The notes under the pieces: generated by a model
What the model saw: the letters and a program-made list of their open reading frames with translations, nothing else
The model's database searches: none
Told to the model about the DNA's origin: nothing
Origin: Motacilla alba alba
Taxonomy: Eukaryota; Chordata; Aves; Passeriformes; Motacillidae
DNA length: 64,000 nt
Direction: 5' to 3'
Assembly: GCF_015832195.1 (NCBI RefSeq)
Contig: NC_052016.1
Location: forward strand, 31,641,129-31,705,128
In this document: positions 22,678 to 36,147 of the stretch, piece after piece
Position numbering within the stretch: position 1 is the stretch's first letter
How the letters are laid out: the number at the start of each line of letters is the position of its first letter
Position numbers and translations under genes: made by a program

Positions 22678-22694
22678 AAAAAAAAAAAAAAAAC
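22678..22694. repeat. A17 homopolymer
   Basis: Seventeen consecutive A. No retroposed body is recognised upstream. Confidence 0.9.
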
Positions 22695-22855
22695 AACTTG
22701 ATGCTACCAGCAAACCCTAAATGGCTTTCCTCATGGACCTGAAAGTCCTGCTTTACTGAAGTTCCTGCCACCGCAGCCATCCCTTTCACTGGGAGGGCAA
22801 AGACAAATTCACTACTTTGGAAGGAGGAGAAAAACAAGCCACCCACTATTCACCC

Positions 22856-22880
22856 GGTAGTGCTCCTAAGAGGCACTACC
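22856..22880. repeat. Perfect 8-bp inverted repeat (hairpin)
   Basis: GGTAGTGC at 22856-22863 and GCACTACC at 22873-22880 flank a 9-nt loop. It is isolated. A following T-run that would suggest a terminator is absent, and terminators of that kind are not expected in this genome. Confidence 0.8.
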
Positions 22881-23796
22881 CTGACTGCACTCCCCAAACT
22901 GCACTGCTCCTGTAAATGTATACATTACAAACATGCAGGTCTGGAATTTACAGTCAACAAACAGCATTACAAACAACCACCAGAGAATGTATAAACATTT
23001 GTAGGAGCAAAAATACTCAGTCTGGCTGCACCACACACAGTGTTTATTTATCTTCCTTAAAGAAGATCAATGGGAGAAGACATTCGAAACAACTTTTTAA
23101 ACAATGTGTCACTTTGTATTAGTTTATGTCAGTGGGGCTTCTTCCAAGTACTGGTGTCACAGTAAGATATGGATATGTTTAGATAATTTTCTTGTTCCTT
23201 TATTCCAGTCATGGCAGCTAGGCATGAGAGAACAGAGAGGAGAAGGGCTGCTAGTCTGATTGAGTTACTGATGTAACATTTGGAATCTTTGCAGCTCAAG
23301 AGAAAATTGCTGTGTATTTGTAACCTGAATGCAGGTCAGTAAATTTAAAAGGTCAGGCTGAACGTTTAAAATCTTATTGTTATTAATTCTCCACCAGCTC
23401 CCAGTTGTGTGAATGCCAATGAGCAGACTCGGCTCCTACTGGGCTGAGTAACAGTTAGCCTTCACCTCTGAACACCAGGTCCTCAAGAAAATGCAAAAGG
23501 AGTTTTGAAGCAATGACTTTCTGCCATACAAACAATTGACTTCCCTGTTCACTCAGGGCACACTTCTTCAAGCACAGGAGGCGCAGATTTTCTTACTGGG
23601 GTTTCCTCATTTCTTGCTAACTCATTAGCTTCATGTCAAGGCAACTGAGTTTTCTCCATCCACTTATTTCACACTTTAGGAATACACAAACTATTCTGGT
23701 GCCATCTTGCACTAATTTACACAATGTCACAAGATTTGGTGATGATTCTTAATAATACAATTCCCCATAGTACACAGGATTTCTATAACCCCTTTA

Positions 23797-23992
23797 GTTC
23801 AGAGATATCAAAGTACTTTGCAAACAATATGCTTGCCTCACAAACCACCTCCACTGCCTCAGGTTTGTGTCGTTAACCATACTTTGCCACCAAGATAAAC
23901 TCAGACAGAGCAAGGTAATGCAATTTATCACGGTTACAAAGACAGCAGTAGGATTAGGAGCAGAATGTGAGTTTTGCCTTTCTAGTTCCCCA
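23797..23992 (-). mobile_element. MIR-type SINE remnant (antisense)
   Basis: AGAGATATCAAAGTACTTTG opens it, and AAACTCAGACAGAGCAAGGT, AATGCAATTTATCACGGTTA, CAAAGACAGCAGTAGG and CAGAATGTGAGTTTTGCC follow. This parallels the antisense MIR/CORE-SINE order 'tctcaaagcactttacaaa', 'aaactgaggcacagagaggt', 'agtgacttgcccaaggtcac', 'acagcaagtcagtggcag', 'gaatagaacccaggtttcc'. It is the best preserved MIR-type copy in the window. Confidence 0.65.
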
Positions 23993-25552
23993 CTTTTGCC
24001 AGAAGGACAGCCATCTGAGATGGTGAAATTCAATGAAGTTATGACTATGTCTCAGGTAGATTTCTATTTCTAAGATGCAAATACTATGTAGTGGAATTTA
24101 TGCTGCTGACCTTCCAAGGGTTTTCTGATTCTATCGAAGCTTTAAGATACTATAGGGAAATATCCACAGGAAAATGAAACCTGAGGTTTTTTTTCTCATT
24201 GACTCCCACTTGAAAAGATGTGGATGCTCAGACAGCAAAGCATGCAGAGTCTCAGAACACTGTGTCTGGTGTGTCCCCCTCTCACTTAAGTTATTTGCAT
24301 CACATACTCCCCTCCTCCAGATCTAAGGCACTAGACTTGATGCTGGATGATTGATTTGTCTAGATTTCTAACACCAGAAAGAATTTATAAGAATAGATGA
24401 ACATCTGTGACCACATATTTGGTAGTAAACTTGTTTTAAGGATCAGCGTCTTGTGGAGTAGTCACAAAGTCAAGAAGGAAATATTATTAATTTTCAGGCT
24501 CTAGTTTAAGCCATGTATTAGTGATTCATTGCTTTACTTTCTATCCTAAATGCACTCTAAAATTTGCCATGCCTCCCCATAAGTTAGTGCCTTCAGTGCT
24601 TAATTTTTCAAGGAAAATTTCTCTTGCACAGCCAGTGTAGTAACCTTCTAGTACCGATAGCCTTATATGAAACAGTCTTTTGTTTTAATGACTTCAAAAA
24701 TCTCTTAAGATCCTTTACCCAGTACTTTTATGAGCAAATAGCTTTCTGCTCTGGGAATGTCATCCCCATTACTAACTGAAAAAAGTACTGCTTATGTATC
24801 CCACACCAATAGTGAAACATAATCAAATAAGGAATATTGGTTAGATATTAGACACTGAGCATAGTATGAGAGACACACTGAATCTTCTGTAATTGATGGG
24901 AGAACACAGCTTAGTGAAAACAGATCTTGTTTCACAGGAATCCAAAATTCTAGTTTTTAATTTAGTGCTAAAGGGGAAGAAGAAACACAGCTTAACGTAC
25001 ATTCCACTGATAAGGAACCCTACATTCCTGCAGCTTTTAAATGTATTACACAGAAAGAAACATATTTTGTATGCGCATACAGGATCTTCAGCCATAATAA
25101 CACATGAACAACTGCCATCCACATTACATTACTACTATCCCACTTACCAGTGCTTAAAAGGTGACTCTGTTAGATTGACCAAACTCCCTTAATTTTGATT
25201 TTTATAGTTGTGCACCCCGACCTATTAAGTGGGCACACCTTGCACCCTTGCCATTAAAAGACTCCCCAGCAATACATTTGCCCAAATCAGTGCACTCAAA
25301 CTCCTACAGAAATTATCCAACAGCATGAGCTGACTTAGAAAAATAGTCTGCCTTGCTGTGAAAGAAGAATTGCCCATCAGAACTATCCCACTCACGGCTT
25401 TCTTTTTTTTTTATTATTTACTTTTTAATGGAAGCAAAAACCCCTATCATCTCACCTACTCCTCTTTTAATAAGGAATGACTGCCGTGACTACCCCCATC
25501 TAGAGCCACCATTCACTGCCAGCACCTCTGCTCTCCTCGTGTGCTTAGAGAA
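23993..25552. other. Non-coding stretch
   Basis: Octamers occur at 24075-24082 (ATGCAAAT) and 24293-24300 (ATTTGCAT). Otherwise it is unremarkable AT-rich single-copy sequence with overlapping short frames on opposite strands (for example 24841-25192). Confidence 0.55.
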
Positions 25553-25627
25553 TAACTGATTAGCACTTTGCATAATTAACCTGATTAGCACTGTGCATAA
25601 TCAAACTGATTAGCACTTTGCATAATT
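25553..25627. repeat. 25-bp x 3 minisatellite with a GCATAAT core
   Basis: Units 25553-25577, 25578-25602 and 25603-25627 are each 25 bp. Units 1 and 3 differ at one position; unit 2 differs from them at three to four. Every unit contains TGATTAGCACT followed by TTGCATAATT or GTGCATAATC. The cores are spaced exactly 25 bp apart. The words resemble POU (Pit-1/Brn-2-like) and C/EBP-ATF (TTGCATAA) sites, which is inference. Confidence 0.9.
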
Positions 25628-25634
25628 AAAAAGA

Positions 25635-25657
25635 AATAATAATAATAACAATAATAA
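25635..25657. repeat. (AAT)n microsatellite, interrupted
   Basis: Five AAT-like units, one CAAT interruption and two more units, directly downstream of the 25-bp minisatellite. Confidence 0.85.
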
Positions 25658-28180
25658 GCAGTAGGTAATAGCAAAAGCTGCTAGTCCCAATGCCTGTTCG
25701 TTAGCTCTAGGATTAGTTTAGTGTGGCATATTTTATTTCTTAAAACTATTTCTTTTAAGTTGCACAAGCTCCTGAGAGGTACAACTTCAAAAATTCTTAT
25801 TTACTATCAAGATCACTAAGGAAAAAAAGTAGTTGTTCCACTATTACAACTTAGGATTCCTTGTGCCTCCCACTGCTGAAGCTGAAGATATTAACAGGAT
25901 GGATGCCTGATCTGATGCACCAGGGGTTTGGTTCCCATATCTGTCTACAGTACTGCTATTGGATTCATCATCACAAGATACAGAAGCCTCACATCTTTTA
26001 ATGCATATATATGCTTGTAATGTACTTCAAGTGTAAGAAAGCTGAATTATTGTTATTGTTGAGATGGATAAGGCAGCAAGATGCATATCCTCAAAAGTAA
26101 GTAGGCACTGAATTCTCTCCTGCCCCCAACAATTATTCCAGACCACAGGAAGCATAGGAAGGAATATGGGATTTGTCAGATCCCTGCCCCTAAGCCTACA
26201 AAGTTCTTCCCCCATCTGAGTATCACTACGTGTATTTTTTGCAACCTGATTTTGCAATGTGAGAGACAGAAGGTACTTTGTTTGCTAGCCTGTCCCATGT
26301 CCAGTGTAAATGTCTCAATTAGGGTTTCAAGGTTAATCACCACCTCCAAAAAAACTGAAGAACATGCATAACCTACCTAGATTGCAAACTCTGTGTAAAA
26401 TCCATGTTAAATGCCTGCATCATTTATGACTCAGTTCTCCTGGACATTCAATACCATACAGCTTAGAAGAGTGGTGCCCCAAGAGAGTCAGTAAAACACC
26501 AACATTTTCTGCTTGCTAACGTGGGCTCATCCCTCCTAGTCATCAATATATCCCATGTTACTCCTCAATTTAACCTCATCTTCTCTCTCAAGCATCCTTA
26601 TATTACAGCTCAGATTTCCTTTGCATTCCTCCCAATCTTCACCATACATATTCTATCATGCCTTCAAGAGTACCTGAAATATTCACTGCCAAACCTCCAC
26701 CATGCTCTTACAATCACCCTGCCTACATTTCCCACTGGGTAGCAGACACTTTGTGGGTTCTCTGCTGACTGCTAAGGCCAGGGTGGTTGGGACACTGGTC
26801 AGCTGGGGCTCAGCTTGTTCTGAGTGATCAGTCTGACTGCTCTTCAGCTGTCTAGAAAGGAATGCAGACTGCACACACTGCTCAGATGCAGCACACAGCA
26901 TGGACCTGTCCTAGAACTGTGGCAAACATATTCCCATTCTGTCCAAGCCTCCCTTGTACAATCCCTCTCATAAAATAAGCCAATGAGGAACTGAGGGATG
27001 GAAATAGCAATAAAAGATAATCTTTTCATAATTAGCTGGAAATGAACTACCCATGCAGAGAGGTCTCTCCATCACTCTAAGCTAAAGAACCCAAATGAAC
27101 AACGAAGGGTGCGGAGCTAGTTACTCACTTAACAAGTTGTTTAGTTTCAGAAAAAATATGTTGCTGTAGAGATTTCTCAAGTCCAAATGTTCCTGGGGAA
27201 GGTAGTTCCAGTAATTCTGGGAAGGAAGCCAGTCTTTTGGCTTTGTATGTAAATATTTAAACAACATTATTTTTATATACATATATTTTATACACATGTA
27301 CATATATGTCTTTAGAATTCCAGACTTGCAAAACTGCAACAGAAAAAATAGGCAAGTTGACATACAGTTATTGTCTCTGCCTGAAACCATGCTAACTGCC
27401 CATCAGAAACAAAATGCAACAAAGACTTGAAGATAATTGAACCATATCACCTTTATATATACTGGTCTACTCAAACAGAAGTGCTGAAAGATCAGGAGTA
27501 GAAATTCAAAAGGTAGAGAGATGTCTCAAATTTCATCTCCTTAGAAGTGGCAAGAAAATAAGGTTCATGTATTTTAAATCTTTCAGAACTCAGATGGATA
27601 CAAGTGCTCCACCCATAGGTGTGGAATCTCCAGTTTTGGATGACACAAAGCCTCACATTCTGAGCATTTTAGTGTTATGACACCTGACAGTAAAGCTGCA
27701 GCTTCATATTTAGAAAGGTCACTGCTGCTTCAGGCTTAAATCAGGTCCATACCTCAAAAGGGATAACTTGGCAGAAAATGTAAGTGAAAGAATGGAAATG
27801 CATCGGGCACTGAGCACTGGGGAATAAATAAAATTGGGGGAAAAAAAAGCTTTAAAATTGTTGAGGAGAGGGTTGACAAAATGGATGAAGATGATTTAGT
27901 GAGAAAAAGCACCCAGTCAGGGCATACGATGAATGAATCAATCTATGAAAATAAAATTTACCACATGAATTCCACCTTCATCTACTCATAAGCAGAAAAC
28001 ACAACCTAGTACAAGGTACATGTGTGTAAATTCATAGCTACATGATTTAAAGAAATAAAATACTTATGAGTACAATACCTACATGTCTGTATGTATAGAA
28101 CAGCCAGTGAGTTTTAGGAACACAGAAGTGCATAGACATAAAAAACCACACAGAAAACAGGACCAAGAATAGGGCAAGCC
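25658..28180. other. Non-coding stretch
   Basis: It includes an AT/AC-rich low-complexity area at about 27273-27312. No coding or RNA gene is recognised. Confidence 0.55.
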
Positions 28181-28420
28181 TTTAAAAAAATATTTTATTT
28201 GCTTTATAAAAAGCCTTCACCCAAAGTTTGAGGGGCTTTTGCAATCTTACATTTTTCTATTGCAAAATACACCTGCTTTCTTCTCTTTTTTTCCCCTAAA
28301 CTAAATATTTCTTCCATCTAATGACTCTCTTTATTAGACAGCATCTAATTTGCATACATTTACATACAATTTAACTGCTAGCTTGTGAGAACAAAGAAAT
28401 GGCTCTGTATTGCACTGAAG
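28181..28420. promoter_or_regulatory. Candidate conserved non-coding element
   Basis: AT-rich, non-repetitive sequence with TATTTTATTTGC, CTATTGCAAAATAC, TTTATTAGACAGC and an exact octamer ATTTGCAT at 28348-28355. It resembles developmental enhancer sequence. No conservation test was possible. Confidence 0.25.
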
Positions 28421-28559
28421 GACAATACTCAGAAAGGAAGGTATAAAAACCAGCTAGCTCGGTGGCTGTATATTCCCTTTGTTTCAGAAATACTAGGAGT
28501 TTTAAACACACTACTTAAAGGGTGAAAAAGATTATTTCATCAAACAATGAAAAAAGATA

Positions 28560-28770
28560 CAGTGCAGCTTCCTTTTAACGCATTCTCTCTCTGGCCTGGT
28601 TAATGGGATTTAAGGGTCCAATATTTCTTTGCTTTCTTCTGTTTCTTTTATTAGAACTGATGGATTTAATTCTGTCACATATTTTACTTCATATTTTATT
28701 CCTATAACAATCTGTGCTGAAGTTCAGCTCCAATGCTAATTCAATACAATCTTCCTTTCCTTGCAGTCAG
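28560..28770. promoter_or_regulatory. Candidate conserved non-coding element
   Basis: AT-rich, non-repetitive sequence with GGTTAATGGGATTTAAGGG, GATGGATTTAATTC, CCTATAACAATCTGTGC (a SOX-like ACAAT word) and CAATGCTAATTCAATAC. The call rests on texture and motif density only. Confidence 0.25.
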
Positions 28771-31700
28771 CCTGGAATACAACTGAACGCTCTCTGATGG
28801 GCATGAAGTACTCTGCCCTCAATGCCCAGTGCTAATGGATTTTAGAGAGAGTCTGCCAGAGCTTTACCTCATGGCAACAAGTCTAGAGATAATGAAAACT
28901 TACCATGTAGCTGACTGGGAATCAACAGGAAGGGAAGCAGGGCTGAGCTTTGCTTGTGAGAACAGGGAGGGACTGTGGTCAGAGTAAATGCAGGATGTAA
29001 AGGATGCGTCAAGCCCTCTAGTTCCCTGAGGAGAGGGGGGGAAAAAGAAGAGGAGAAAATTATCTTTTAAGACCTTGCGTGAAGGAAAACCATTTAGAAA
29101 CAGTTGTCAGGAACTCCAGCACATGCCCTACCAAAAGTATGATACAATCAGCAAAGTGTTTATCTCCAAAGGCTCTGCAGTTGGAGTACCAATTGCTCTG
29201 GACAGCTACAGATCTAATCCATGTAGACTTCACATAAAAACCTTGCAGAAAAAAACCCAAAACATTTCAGGCTGCATGCTGCAGATGCCTACATGCTATC
29301 ATATGAGCAAAACTACAGAGCAGTTTTCCCATTTGTCCTGCCTGCACAGCAGAGCTGCTAGCTTCACTTCTGACCTCTCCTCCTCCCAACATCTGACTCA
29401 GTGACTTGCGCTCAGTGGGGCAGAAAAATAAAGTATCACCAATCAGTGATGTAGGGATGGGTGAATGATGACGCAATCACTCTGGTGGCATGTTCAAAGG
29501 GCCTGTCCGACAGAAATTACAAGAGAACATTAGAGATTTACAGAGTTACAAGAGACACCTTTTCTGGTGTAAACAGACCTATTGTAATGGAATGGAATAG
29601 GACTATTCTTGGTAAAAAGCACTAGGTCAAGTGAGCCTGCACACAAAGCAGGCGTAAAATTCAGGATCCAGCAGTCATCTGCTCCTTTCCGTTTGCCCCA
29701 CCCAGCCATGTGGCCGGGGGCACACTGGCTTTGTATGATCAGCACAAGGCCAAGTGTTAATTCCATGGGAATTCTCACTCCAGCATGAGGGGCACGGTAG
29801 CACTGTTACTGACCATACAGGAGCCACATCACAAGTTGTACACACAAGAAACTTGTGCCGATACTGCCCTGATATGACTCACTGGCACTCAAAACACATT
29901 ATGGATTATGTTCAGATGCAAATTTTAATTTAAAGCTGGCTGAAATGTTCATGAAGTTTTAGCTCTTTTTCAAAAGGGAAAATTCCCTAATGCTTACAAA
30001 AATGTTTTCTTTTTTTTTTTTCCTCCTCTGCCTGATCTGCTTCTAGTGACAGCAACCAAACCTCATAAAAGAAATTAATCATGCCTTCATATCATTTTCC
30101 CTTTTCAAGGGTGGAAAGGTTGAGGTGTGTGATCTTCAGCGTTTCTGATGTATACCAAAATGATGCATTAGAAAACAGTGGAGGAAGGAAATTCCAAAGC
30201 CAAAGTTCCCCTGATTATCATATCCTATGCTCACAGCTGTATCTTGCTGAAACCACGGGGTTATCATTTCTAGAACCTTACAAGCATGGCTATGTTATGA
30301 TGTAAACTGATTTTAACTGGAGCTGTCACAATCCCAACTTTCCTTCACCTCCTTCCACTCCTTGTCACATGTCCCCAAGTCCACCCTAGAGCCAGGACTG
30401 CATAAGTGTTTGATTCAGGGAGCTTTCAGCTGAATGAAGGCTTCTTTTCCAGGTGTTTTTAGCAACACCAAACCCTCATTGCAGCTCAAGATCCCGGCTG
30501 AAAACTTGGGGGTTAGAGCTAGGGAGGCAACAGAACTGTTCATGCAGAGGAACAGCAACAGAGCAGCATCAACACTGATTCGCTTAAGCTGATGTAGACC
30601 TACACCTTGTGATGTCTAGGGCTGCTTTGGTATAACACGGGAGAAATACTCCTATCACACAGCTGGAAGCCAAACCAATCACAGCTTTATAGGTAAAAAA
30701 GACCCTACCTCACATGCTAACCTAAAATAAACTGTTGGGCCACACAGATCATACAGAACAGATGCAGTCTGCTTCTGATGAAAAATAGCTTGAGATAATG
30801 GTGCACTGCTACAATCTGCACCAAGGGCATTTTCCAAGTGGCAGGTTGAATTAGCCTCAAGTGACATGCATTACAGAGTAACACTTCCCTGAGGCAATGA
30901 GGCAAGGTCCCGCACTCAAATGGAAAGAATTGAGCATTCTTGCCAAAGGCAAATGATAAAGCATGTGATTAAGAACCACTGTTACCAGAAGATGGTGAAG
31001 CTCATAAAAAATCTTTCAAGGACTTCAGAAAATACACCTGGAGATACAGAGCAGGAATTTTCCTTTACATCTCTACAGTAACCATACTACTCATCTTTTT
31101 ACTGCTTTCCAGGGAAGAAACGTCAATTCCGTCCTGACTGGAAACTAATTTTGTAACCCTCAGTAGCTCTAAAGCCACTCTGTTCAAATGGCCGTGCAGG
31201 ATGGGTATCTGGATTTCAGCTGAATACAGAAGACACTGAAGTTGCATTCCTTTTGCTTCTCTGTTCCAGGTAATTGGAATATTTTACATCCTACAAGAGA
31301 GATCCTTTGGTGGTAGGGGATCACCTGGCACAACCACCCACAATATCTTCAGGAGAAGGAGTCACTAAGGAAGAGCTTCACTAGCCAGTTAGCACCCACA
31401 GGTGATTCAGCATCTTTGGAAAATAAAGTAATTGAGAAAAAGAATCAGTGTAGACACCTGATCTTCACCTGTTTTCATCAGCTCAACAACCAACACACAC
31501 CTTTTCAGTACTGCAGTTAGAATTTGTATTGCCAAGTTACAACCAGGCCTCAAGGGCAGGACACCAGACCAGGCATAAGATCTGGTGACTTTTCTTCAAC
31601 AATAACAAAACAATGCTTTCCAGTACGTGAGTCTGAAGCAATGGTATCCACACAACAACTATTTTTCATTCCAGCCTTCCACACACTCTCAAGATGGTTA

Positions 31701-34700
31701 CAGTTATTTTATCAACCACAGGCAGCTGCAGGGGTTGTTACACAAATCTATCCATGTTCAAGTTATGAAACCCCTAGACAAGAGGCTTGGCTGGTTTCCC
31801 CAATAGGAGATTCCCATTTTCCTTCAACACTCCTTAAGGTACAGTTATCAGTACAACCCATTTGTGCATATATTCTTCCTGTGGTGCCACTGAATATGTT
31901 TCTTTGCAAAATAACTGTCCATTGGAAAGCATGGGTACTTAAATATACACATGATAACACATACGTGCAGACACACATATGAAATAACCTTGGCCAATAC
32001 CTATTTGATTGAATTAATTTTATTCTTTCCACATTGCAAGAGATGCCCACATAAGTTTTGACTATCTTTAAAACAAAGACAGGAATCTAATATTTTAAAT
32101 TATGCCAACATTTGAATACTTTCTATTCAAGTGCTCTTGATCAGTTGAAAAATGTATTACCACAACACCAGCCTCAAATTTTATCCTCTTCTTAACAATT
32201 CTTCTTGGAGCTTAAAGTTGGTTAAGCAAATCGTTCATCAGATTTTTCCCTTCCCTTTCTTTTATTGTTATATACTCTACTGAAGCTGAGAGATGAAAAT
32301 GTAAAAGCTGGTTTAAGCAGAAGACTAATTCAGTGGAAGTCCTATTGCACCAAATTAAGCATTGGCATTTATCAAGTTCCACTCTTTGTACATATGGGTG
32401 GGATTATTAAAAAGGAACAAGGGTGTGATTCTCTTTCCACTTAAATTAGGGCAAAGAAGTCAAAGTTGAATGCATCAACAACATATTCAGACCAGTTTTG
32501 AGTATTTTTGAAGATCCTCCCCATTCCAACCTGCCCAGAAAGCAGGCATAAACAAATAATTAATAAACAAACTTCTACCACTTTGTGCTCTGGAAGCAAC
32601 ATCCACAAGCTGCAGTTTGTGCAGCTCTGTCAAGTTAGGGATGCTGTGAGTTTCTTTTTAAATACAACCAATATTTCTGAAGTTAGTTCTTTCAAACATT
32701 CATTTAGATTTGATAAATTATATTAAATACAATTTGCCTCAGCAGCATTTCAAAGCATGACAGCCAGAGCACGAACAGGTCATTTTTACACAGAGTGTAC
32801 AATCTCCTCAGTTGTGTAGACAGCCTGGATTATGTATGCAGGCCCACACTCCCTGAGATAACAAAATTACCCGGCTCACACTCCAAGCCAGTCAGAAACC
32901 GTGGAGTCGCAGAGAGCAAAGTCAAGCCCGAGCCAATCAGTCCTGCTAAGCAGCTGCTATCTCAGTTGCTTATTAGTTCACCAGTACACTGGCCACGACC
33001 AAAGGCTTGAGATGGGCTTACAGTATGCACAGAACAAAATTGTCTCTGCTTTCAAATACCACAGAAACACAACCATGAACGAATACTATCAAAGGGTAGA
33101 GGTAGGAGAGAAACCTCTTGTTAAATTTACTCAAAACATTATTTTTTGAACACTGAAGAGAAAATCCTTACTCTTGAATACTGTATAATAACAGAACCAT
33201 GCTGCTTGCTGGCAGAATGCTAAGTTTCATTTTCAGCAGAAAAAAAAATTGTATTATAATTTTTCCTGATTTAGATGGGGTTTAGGTCAACCTTAGCTAC
33301 ATACAAATGAATGTTTTGTTCAAATTACAGGGTAATTTTAATTAGGACACCCTGCTAGACATCCTGTTGTTCTATTTAATGGACTTTCTCAATTATGAGA
33401 AGAAACACCACCCCACCCGCCTGCGACTTAAAGTAAAAATTATGCTGAATAAATATACAAAGGCAAAAATTATTATTCTGTATTAGATCTTTTTATTTCT
33501 GTTAATCTTTATTTGGCAATTGCTGTATCAAAAGGGCAGAGTTCAGAATCCCACACCCATTAAACACCTGTTTAAAAACCACTTGAAGCACTGGAACCAG
33601 CCAAATATGTCCCAATTAAGCAGAAATGCTGGCACTGCTGTCTCGAGTAAGGAACACCCATTGCCATTTGCTCTCATTAGGTTAAACTGGTTTCTTGGGA
33701 CATAGCTGAATTCCTGATTATGTGCATTGCAAATGGATGGAGAACACCAGAACAATAAAATTTAATTCAGCATAGCCTTCTGTCCAGTTGTCAAACACGG
33801 AATTTTGGGAAAAGCAAAAACTGAAGCTTTGAGAAGTGGACAAGTATGTATGAGAGAGCTTATATGTCTTTTAAGAAACTGCCTGGTCAATGTAACAGGA
33901 AGAATTGGGTTGGGATTTCTTCTTGAAAATGCTCTCTGATTTAGAGCACATTTCATTTTTGTTAGCATCTCCTCCTCTGTACTTTGCATTAGTTTGATTC
34001 GCTTACAGAGCTTTATTTGTTATTGAGAAGCACAACACAGTATCTTTTCATATTCACTTCGGTGTTAAATTGGTCACATATTTCTTTGTATGTTTATGAT
34101 GCAGTGATAGAAGGCGAAGCCCAGAAAATAAAAGATTTGTTTGTAGATCAGACATTGTACTGCAAGTTTTCCAAATATTTTTGTCAACCTAAATAAGTAA
34201 GGGCTCTTCTAGAAAGGCCGACTGCATGGTACACAGAAGAATCTTACCTGTCACTCATTTAACCTCTTGACTCCTGTCAAGGATGTGGATATGCTTGCCA
34301 GCAAGTGACTAGTCAAGTGGTCTTTTACCAAATACTCAATAATACATTTCAGGGTGGTGCCACTAGACAAAATCAGAGTAGAGTGGTAGTGATTAAAAAG
34401 TATGTTTGAAATGGTTCTAATATCCATGCTCAATCCTCTATAATCCTGCTTCATTATCAATTTATTAACTTCCTTTGTTGTCCTTTCTGTCACCCTCCTG
34501 TGACAGTTACTAATACATCTTAGTTTGAAAACTGCTGTACTCCATAGGCACAAAAAGCTAGCATGCTTCACATAAAATCGATCAGTTATCTGTTTCCAAG
34601 TAAGAGATGTACAGTCTCTGAATGGATACCTTCAAATTAAATGTACAAAAAGCATGGTTCAGTACAATAAACACCACTTCATTTGCAACTCATCGTCAGG

Positions 34701-36100
34701 ATGTTAGCAGACTGAAAAAAACATCTATATAGTTTTCTCTTCACTTATGCCAGATAGACTTCTTCAGAACATAAATCCTGCTGGTTCTCTACTACCTCTT
34801 GTACTTAGTGTAGAATTCACAATTATTTAGTGCCTACATTTCTAAAGTAAACTTTAGTACATGAAAAAAAAAAAGCATTCTAGAAATAAAATATATCCAC
34901 TAGCACTTGCTGCTGACCTAAAACTATATTTATTTTCAACACAACCATAAGAGTGGCAGATGCTTTCTTGTTCTGGCTGGCTTCAAATGGCACTAAGAAA
35001 TCCTAAGATAGACACCTGCATACTTACTCTTTGCTTGTTTCCCCTCCACACCCCTGAGTATTTTTGGGTACAAACAACATTTTTGAATTTGCTGTTGCTA
35101 TTTATTTAGATATTCATGGGTGCTATGCTCATTGTGGTGTCAAGAACAGCTTCCCTTCTAGAATACTACTGATCTCACCAAAGGATGCTAGGTACTCAAA
35201 ACATCTGAAAAAGATAAACTATTCCATATTTACTCTCCATTATTTAATTCACAAAAAGTGTTGCTTATAGTGAAAATGTTTTAAAATAGTATCTCTAAAA
35301 ATTGAGAGCCACAGTCCTTGTCTGTTTCTTAACTTAAGCCTTAGTAGCTTTCCCTCTTAGAACTGGTGGCTGACATTTTATTCAGTAGATGATATCTGCA
35401 GCTGCAACACTTCCAGACTACAAAGAGTAGCAAAAGGTATCATTACAGATGGATGTTTTTATTGGGAGACATTTTCAGACTAACCAAAAGGGAGTAGGAA
35501 AGACAGAGTGTAGACTAGAAGAAAACAAAATAAATCCACAAACAAACAAAACACTACAAATCACAACAGGACAAGAGAAAAATCAAGTGGTGACATTATC
35601 TCACTGGATTAGTAAAAACAATTCTGTCCTGATTGGAATTTCATTTTTCTTCTTTCTCTTGTAGTTCCATCAGACAAATATTAAAATGTTTTGCTGCACC
35701 ACTTTCACAATTACACATTATACAAGGTAGTTTATCAGGGTATGTAAGCACACAATGCAAATTAAAAGGTAAAACCAGAAGTATTTTATACTGCAAAAAC
35801 AAATAAATAAAGGGAAACATCACCTGTATACTGCAAAAATCCCAAACCAAATTAATTCTATATGTTTAAACTGGCATGTAACTTCCACTGAATTGAAATT
35901 GTATTTTGAGCCCCAGAGAAGTTGCCTTCAGTAATACCTTTCAAATGCCTGAGCTCAATAAACCACAGAGAGCTGTTGATTACCACATGTGCTGGAGCAG
36001 AGATGGAATAATCCAGGGGAAGAGAGACTTTGTCTACATCCCAAATATCTACAGACAAACCAAAACCTTTCACAATGTGATATAAATGCAAGATGTAGAT
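28771..36100. other. Long non-coding stretch
   Basis: No exon is recognised. The 152-codon frame at 31524-31982 and the 109-codon frame at 29075-29404 have no domain I know, and both are overlapped by antisense frames. An octamer ATGCAAAT lies at 29916-29923 and another at 35755-35762, and a T-rich run at about 30008-30021. The 32840-33010 segment has several CpGs and a CCAAT word (GAGCCAATCAG) but no other promoter feature. 33270-33400 is AT-rich with GGTAATTTTAATTAGGAC, another possible homeodomain-bound element. Confidence 0.5.
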
Positions 36101-36147
36101 TAAAAGAAGAGAAAGAAAGAGAAAGAGAAAGAGAAAAAGAGAAAGAG
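36101..36147. repeat. GA-rich (GAAA/GAGAAA)n microsatellite
   Basis: Homopurine tract of GAGAAA and GAAA units. On the minus strand it encodes the Leu/Phe/Ser-rich middle of a 163-codon frame (35858-36349), which is why that frame is not treated as a gene. Confidence 0.9.

Larger units (their letters stand above)
20761..23796. other. Non-coding stretch
   Basis: It holds a purine-rich A/G tract at about 20761-20802, A17 at 22678-22694 and a hairpin at 22856-22880. Only short frames without recognisable domains are present. Confidence 0.55.

Noticed and set aside
22856..22880. Rho-independent terminator
   Set aside because: No T-run follows, and this is not a bacterial genome.
25553..25627. 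CRISPR-like array
   Set aside because: The 25-bp units are directly tandem without spacers, and the genome is vertebrate.
31524..31982. 152-codon plus-strand frame
   Set aside because: No motif, overlapped by a 95-codon antisense frame, ends in low-complexity AC/AT sequence.
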